Part shown: positions 58,233 through 64,000 of the stretch, piece by piece
How the letters are laid out: each line of letters opens with the position of its first letter
How positions within the stretch are numbered: the first letter of the stretch is position 1
Source: Ceratothoa steindachneri
Lineage: Eukaryota > Arthropoda > Malacostraca > Isopoda > Cymothoidae
Length of the DNA stretch: 64,000 nucleotides
Direction: 5' to 3'
Assembly: GCA_963969495.1 (NCBI GenBank)
Contig: OZ018322.1
Span: forward strand, 159,488,848-159,552,847
Notes under the pieces: model-generated
What the model was told of the DNA's origin: nothing
What the model saw: the letters and a program-made list of their open reading frames with translations, nothing else
Databases searched by the model: none
Translations under genes and position numbers: made by a program

Positions 58233-59579
58233 GCGTATTCCAATTACACTAAAATTTGGCCTTCTTCTTTTTTTTTTCATAAAATGGAATAGAGTAAAGG
58301 GGTGAAAGGTAAATATTTCTAAAGTAAAAAAATTACAACCACCATAAATTGCTTGTCCTGTTTGTCTATTACCAACATCTCTAATATTGATAAGGGTTTT
58401 GTAATTTTCTGAATCAATGGGATGAGAGTCTTTTTCTCTATACTTCTATTAAGATCAATGCTTTTACCATTGTAATTTAGGGAGGGGACAGTTCTCACTG
58501 GAGAGATCATATACGAAACCTATACAAGTTGAGATTTAGTTTTTTTATGCCTAGCTGAAGTTAATTTGCTAGGTGTTTTCTAAAAGTATCTTGGATAATA
58601 ACAGCAAATGTGTGAAATTTAAGCTGCGATTTACTCCCTCTATTACTACCATAATAAATTCTTCTAGGTTTAAATAAATCCACCTTTATGAAATCATCCT
58701 TGTACCCTAATTTCAAAAAGGTTTATTGATGTGTTGAAATTCCCCATCAAAAAGATCTGATCACAAACTCAAAGAGCCCGTAGCTACATTCGCATTATCA
58801 CATAATTTATAACGGTAAAAATAATGTATATATTGAGCAAAGTGTGGAGTTTACTGTATATTTTAAAAATCAGTTTATCCGGACTATTTTTTGTTAATAT
58901 TAGGCCATCTAATAAAAGTGATTTTCCTTCACTTCCATCTTCAACTGTAGAGAAAAGGAAAGGAAGGGAGGATCTTAAGGAGCAAGGCAAGGAATTTATA
59001 TTTACAGAAGAATTTGACACAAAAAATGTGTCGTAAGCATAAAATGATTTGACATCCGTAAAATGGGAATCTGGTAAACATCTTTCCCGAAAAGTTCTAT
59101 AGAAATATTAGCCAAAAACAAAGAGAGAAGAACCTGTAAGGAGAACCTCCTTACGCTTAGACGATTTATTGTTAAAAATCAAATAGATTTTGTTGTTAAA
59201 AGACATGATAATATGATTAATTTAGGATTGATGTGAGAAAAGAAAGGTTTATATTAAGAGATTCTTCTAATGTATCAAGCATGAATTCCAGGTAAATCTT
59301 TTTAAAAAATGCAAGTAACATCAAAAGATAACATGATAATTTTCAGTTCTTGTTTTATTTTTTAAATGTACTGAATTATTTATATTGGGAAGAGAGTTAT
59401 TAAAATAGGGGATAGACTCTTGGCTAGCCACTTCCCTAATTTGGGGGAACAACTCCCTATATTTAAGAGGATAAAAAAGAAAGAACGTGCTCACTCCACA
59501 AAAAATCAAATCTTTCTGACGTAACATGCATCAGATAAATGAAAACGTTGTTGTGTTATATGATGCAATCTGTTGCTTT

Positions 59580-59613
59580 GTGTTAACACGTCATATCGCG
59601 TGTTAACACGTGT
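59580..59613. repeat. Duplicated palindrome gtgttaacac
   Basis: gtgttaacac at 59580-59589 and again at 59600-59609, 20 bp apart, each followed by gt-x(0-2)-cat. Each copy is self-complementary. Confidence 0.7.
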
Positions 59614-62187
59614 CATCAGCGCAGTGTGTATGCACCTTTAGTCCCTTTCCTACTTAACCATATAGAGCTTGGGGATTTTATTCGCTTCAACTACGAATAT
59701 TATCCTTTTGACTTTGCCATTCGTATGAAAAGTTCATAACGTTCATTAAACTTACCTCCTTCAAGCTTTTGTTGTATATCAACATATATGTAATTGTTTG
59801 CGCTTTTATATGATTGATCAAGAGACGCCAAAATTACCTTTGGACGAATCTTGATTTCCAAGTTTGCTTTTCCTAGAGACTTGTTTGAACTTCGCAAGAG
59901 TTTTTACAGGCCATCTTGACCGTCTATTTAGATGATAACGGTTGTCTTTATCTTCGTACTTTTTGTGCTATCTCCAAATCTTCATTGCAGTTGGTGCATT
60001 TTTAAAAGATTTCCGTGTTCGACACACTTGTTGGACTATGTTCCAGTATACCGTAACACATAAAAACTTTTCTCTTCCAGTAAATGGCATTTCTATACTT
60101 TAAAATATCAAAGCATTAGCTATAAACTGTGAGATGTTACTACACATGCTTTAAAAGTTTGAGGTCAAATGACTAAGATATTAGATTGGGAAATTATATG
60201 AAATTCTTAGAATCCCTGCATAAAGATAGCCTTTCTAAGGACAATATTTTGTCACACCCTTATTAACAATTATATAAATAAATAACGTTTATTGGGACAA
60301 ACTTTACCTTATTTTTAAACCAAACTGTATAAAAATATTTCGAGAGTAATGCTTGTAATGATTTAAATAGGGAAATAACGTAAGATATTCGCTAAATTTA
60401 ATTTACTTTATTGATAAACGTCATATTTAGTATATTGATAAATAAATATACCCCAAACATAAAAAAATAATTTATTGCCCTCTCCACGAAATTCAAGATA
60501 AAGTGTAACATGAATAGTTGTGTCAATGGTACATAGTTGTTTTTTTATAATTATTAATAATTAAAATTCTTACCTGTAGCTAAAGCTTTGACTCTCGTGA
60601 TCTAATTAGTATAAAAATATCTTTATTTCCATACCTCATTTCGAAGGGTCGTTCTTACTGCGGTTATTGAGAAAAAAAGTCTTATTTTTTTACGATTGGA
60701 AAATATGAATAAAAATTAAATCTTTCTACTTCCTGTTGCCATTAGTTGATGTTAAACTTATAAGAGTCACTAATTAGGTAGGTAGTCACATTTCTCCCTC
60801 GTATCGCGCACGAGATCAACCATAATGGAAATTCACATAAAGATCAGTATGACAATAGCTAGCGAACCCAACGGAATCGGAAACCTTTCCTAGTTCAAGA
60901 AAGGTGTACAACTGGTATTATGGGGTGTTGAGACTAACCAGTAATGGTGAAACCATTCGTGACCCAGAGGGGAATGGAGTCATCCTTTCCACTTCAGAGT
61001 TATTTTTTATCTGAGTGTCGTCATAGGTGATAATATCAAGTAGTCTATCGCCCGAGTTCCGGAACATAGGTGAGAGTGGCTATGTCGTGAAGTAAAGGTT
61101 GTAGTGGAGGAAATGATAGCTGTGTTGTGATTGTCTGTGTGCATTTAGGATGGGTATGAAGACACCTAACCCTTAGGTAATGAGGATCAGCGTATCCCAT
61201 AATGGGCGGTAAGTTCACGACGCCACTCATCGTTTGGTAATTTTATTTTTTCTACAGCCAATAATTTATTGTTCAGACCCCAACCCGTTGAATTCTTATA
61301 GTCATTTTTATTCCTGCTATGGAAATTCTACTAATAAATACGTTGGGAATTACCAAATCATAAGAACTGATTGCCTTTTTAATGTTTGCTCTTTTCTAGA
61401 ATGAACGAAATTCTCACTTTAAGTTTTAAAAATTTACTTTTAATGAAATCTGTCATTCTAGAACACACTTTATTTATGTTGAGTTACCAATATCAAAAAT
61501 AACTAAAAGAATACTCTCTTAATAGTTTCATTTCTTTCGCTCTGGCGTCACAAATTTGCTCTCAAGCATACAATCACTATGCTTTTAAAGAGAGTCATAA
61601 ATTTTCGACTCAAAGAGGAAAGTACTAAATGAAGAATCTGATGAGAATCTAACTAATACCCTGTAAATTTGTTCAAAATCCTAAATTGTCTTCAAAATAA
61701 TTTAAATTTGATTTCAGGCTTCGAAAAAATATACGTCTCTTGTTTATCACAAATGATTATACCTGAATATTTAAAATGCGGCTCCCTCTAAACTCACCGG
61801 AACATAATTTGGCCATCCCATTTTAATTTTGTTTCTTTTCCATTCCTCCTCTGTATTTACATCCCAGGCTTGGAAATTATGAAAAAGTATAGCAGTAAAG
61901 AAGACCATTTTCTTAACTTATTAAAGAAATGTAAAGGGGTAAAAGTATATTTTTTCATAAAACATCAAAGTAATGTTTTGCAAATCTTCTATTTCAAGTT
62001 AAATAATAACCTGGTAACATTGTCAGATTCCATTATAATGGAGTACTACCGCTCTCATTTGGTCAACAAAAATCTGGTTTCAATAAAGTTTTGACCATTT
62101 ACATTTGTCCTAATATGAGAGAAATACCATGGCACTTAGCAATGGCATTGTTTATCCTCCCTATATAGAATTTTGTGATATATCGAA

Positions 62188-62216
62188 ATATATATATATA
62201 TATAGAAATATATATA
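62188..62216. repeat. Short (AT)n microsatellite
   Basis: Alternating AT interrupted by gaa. Confidence 0.8.
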
Positions 62217-63364
62217 TGAAATATTCCAAACACAATACAAATCTTATTAGACATTAGAAAAGATTTCGAACGGGGCAAGGAAATAAACATGCGAGAAAAA
62301 ATAGTAAAAAATTTAAAGTCCCGTATCATTTCGATGATTTAAGAAGTAAAAGTGTATGATTCTAAATTGAAGGTTGAGGAAAGGGAAGGAAGCAATTCGA
62401 AGATTTTCAATTATTGATAATGAAATGACAACAATTTTATTTCATAAAACCTTTAATAATTTTTGTAAGGACTATATAAAATTGTTTTGGAGAGAAACAA
62501 TCTACAGGGATTTTGGAATCGCTTGGATCAATTTTAGACAAAATAAAATACAAGTTAATTTTGATTTATCTGTATTTAATTCCGAGATGGCTGATACCGG
62601 TCGGTGTACCATTAGGCAAAAATTGCATGTCTGATTTTGTTATCTTCTTTTTTATATTATGTCTATTTTTCATGGGCATAAATGGCTATCGTTCGCTTTT
62701 TTTCCTTTTTTACGTTGCAGTTCATGCACTTTTCCGTTTGTCTGGTGCATTCTCTCCATAGATTCGAGTTTGACCTGCATTCTGCATATACTTTAATGTG
62801 TCTTTGCAGGCAGACCCTTGAGGTGGTTTAAAAGCGCCTAGAAATTAAAACACGTGAACAGACTGATAAATTCATCTAATTTGTTAATTTCTTCAGATGT
62901 TATCTTTAGCGTTTTGCTAGAATTCCGTTTTCATTTGCTTTTCTTGCTATTCCGGTGTCTGGAAACTATCTTAATTACGTCGGAGTACTCAGTATACGTA
63001 CTCTTTTTGATAAAATTCACCAGTTAATTAACATTGTTCAAGCTCTGTCCACCTACATTTTCTTCTTAATCTCCGTTAATTTGTTCTCGATTCTTCATAG
63101 ATCGAGCTGTCTGCATTAAACTGGTCCTTGATGCTCGATGTGCGATGCAACTTTGGCTTCTTGCCCGATTATTTTTCATTCCTTTGAAGCCTTTCAGAAA
63201 CAATTTTATTGACGTATTTTTCCTTCGTCCATATTAAACATGCACTAGTTGCGTAGTTTTATAAACTGCTTAACACAGTTCAAAGTTTGCCATATAAGAG
63301 TGGCGGTCAATATGTTTTGCGAATCGGTAGGGCAAAACAGAGGAAGTGGGATGGCTGTTTTGGG

Positions 63365-64000
63365 GGGTGTTAGGACAAGTTATAACAAGTCAGAACCTGC
63401 AGCCGCACGCCCCTGCCTCGTCTATTTAAGATGCAGTAGCTGATTGCACATCGTCAGTCAAAAATTTTTCAACAATGAGAAGGTTGAACACCGCGCAGTG
63501 ATCAAATTTTTGACCAAAGAAGACAAGATTGCAAAAGAGATCCATCAACGCATGGTTGCAGTGTATACCGAAACCGCCCCTTCCTATGCAACTATTGCTC
63601 GCTGGAATAGGGAGTTCCGCCATGGTTGTGAGTCCCTTGAAGATAACCCCCGCCCAGGACGCCCATCAGATGTTACTAACGAGGACAATGTGGCCCGTGT
63701 GGAGAGGATGATCCTCGAAAATCGATGGGCTAAGGTCGAATAAATCGAGCGAGAACTTGGAATATCACATGAAAATGTTATCAAAATCATCCACAAAGCC
63801 AGAGTTGCACAAGCTGCCCTGCGTGAGTGAGGATTAGAGGAGATCAACCTTTCCCCCTACAGTCCAAATTTGGCCCCTAGCGACTACTTTTTATTCCGCC
63901 AGCTCAAGGCTGCACTGCGTGAAGGCCGGTTTGGGGACGATGAAGATGTCCAGCTCGCCGTCCAAGAGTGGATTGAACAGTTTCCGGGAGATTTCTGGTT
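63365..64000 (+). mobile_element. Internally deleted mariner, truncated by window end
   Basis: A mariner relic in plus orientation. The left end may be near 63369 (ttaggacaagttataacaag), but the right TIR lies beyond the window. The encoded protein has lost its middle third (see the gene entry), so the element would be non-autonomous. Confidence 0.7.
63444..64000 (+). pseudogene. Mariner transposase, HTH half fused to C-terminal part
   Basis: Open for 99 codons from the ATG at 63444: HRAVIKFLTKEDKIAKEIHQ is the first helix-turn-helix of mariner; WNREFRHGCESLEDNPRPGR is the linker typical of mariner DNA-binding domains; then a stop (63741) and IERELGISHENVIKIIH (second helix-turn-helix, to about 63794). 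The next residues, KARVAQAALRE (about 63796), belong to the region after the second catalytic Asp, so about 180 residues with the first two catalytic Asp are missing. LSPYSPNLAPSDYFLFRQLK (about 63850-63910) keeps the third Asp. The reading continues past the window end with EDVQLAVQEWIEQFPGDFW. Confidence 0.85.

Larger units (their letters stand above)
58233..63364. other. AT-rich stretch without recognisable gene
   Basis: Short frames on both strands (for example plus 58824-59036, minus 59897-59700, plus 61870-62094, plus 62374-62634) have no domain I can identify. A palindromic direct repeat lies at 59580-59613 and an (AT)n tract at 62188-62216. Confidence 0.45.

Noticed and set aside
54970..58245. 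8-bp target-site duplication around the TIR transposon
   Set aside because: Bases next to the two TIRs (attatcat and gcgtattc) do not match.

Overview
This is an AT-rich eukaryotic nuclear segment made almost entirely of decayed transposable elements separated by low-complexity, non-coding DNA. I see no intact host gene, rRNA, bona fide tRNA, CRISPR array or bacterial-style operon. The mix of elements suggests an invertebrate, most likely an arthropod and possibly a crustacean: I/R1-type LINEs with RNase H, Tc1/mariner relics, a Penelope-like element, and two repeat-encoded protein families that I know mainly from invertebrates. The species is an inference only.

Layout. 1-360: Tc1-like transposase fragment cut by the window edge. 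2677-9100: nearly full-length LINE (copy 1, +) whose EN-RT linker carries two extra copies of the element's own 5' end. 9150-9905: CR1/jockey-like RT remnant. 11283-14991: a 1,854-bp tandem duplication, almost identical between copies, holding a dead mariner and the 3' end of LINE copy 2. 14840-17175: LINE copy 2 (-). 18607-23100: Ty3/gypsy element A (-), with LINE copy 3 (+, 23100-25797) in its 5' leader and an LTR-related block at 27381-27710. 28370-32040: complex array with exon-like modules, tRNA-like modules, a dimeric minisatellite and (AT)n tracts. 32365-38811: gypsy element B (-) with two ~1.16-kb LTRs. 39262-42616: LINE copy 4 (-). 46300-48480: Penelope-like remnants and an inserted LINE RT fragment. 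48780-49460: Tc1-like transposase relic. 52900-54175: relic of an uncharacterised invertebrate repeat family. 54980-58232: DNA transposon with perfect 17-bp terminal inverted repeats and an unclassified, probably DDE-type, protein. 63365-64000: internally deleted mariner.

Most interesting: both gypsy elements, which are clearly diverged copies, have the order gag-PR-IN-RT-RNase H. This is the copia-like order of Gmr1-type gypsy elements, and the gag of element B has a region resembling the SCAN domain. Both also show an F-D-N motif where gypsy RT normally has D-D. Other leads are the 54980-58232 transposon, the alternating A/B minisatellite whose units each encode a hairpin, and the exon-like array at 28370-32040. 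All coding sequences carry stops or frameshifts, so no element here looks autonomous.
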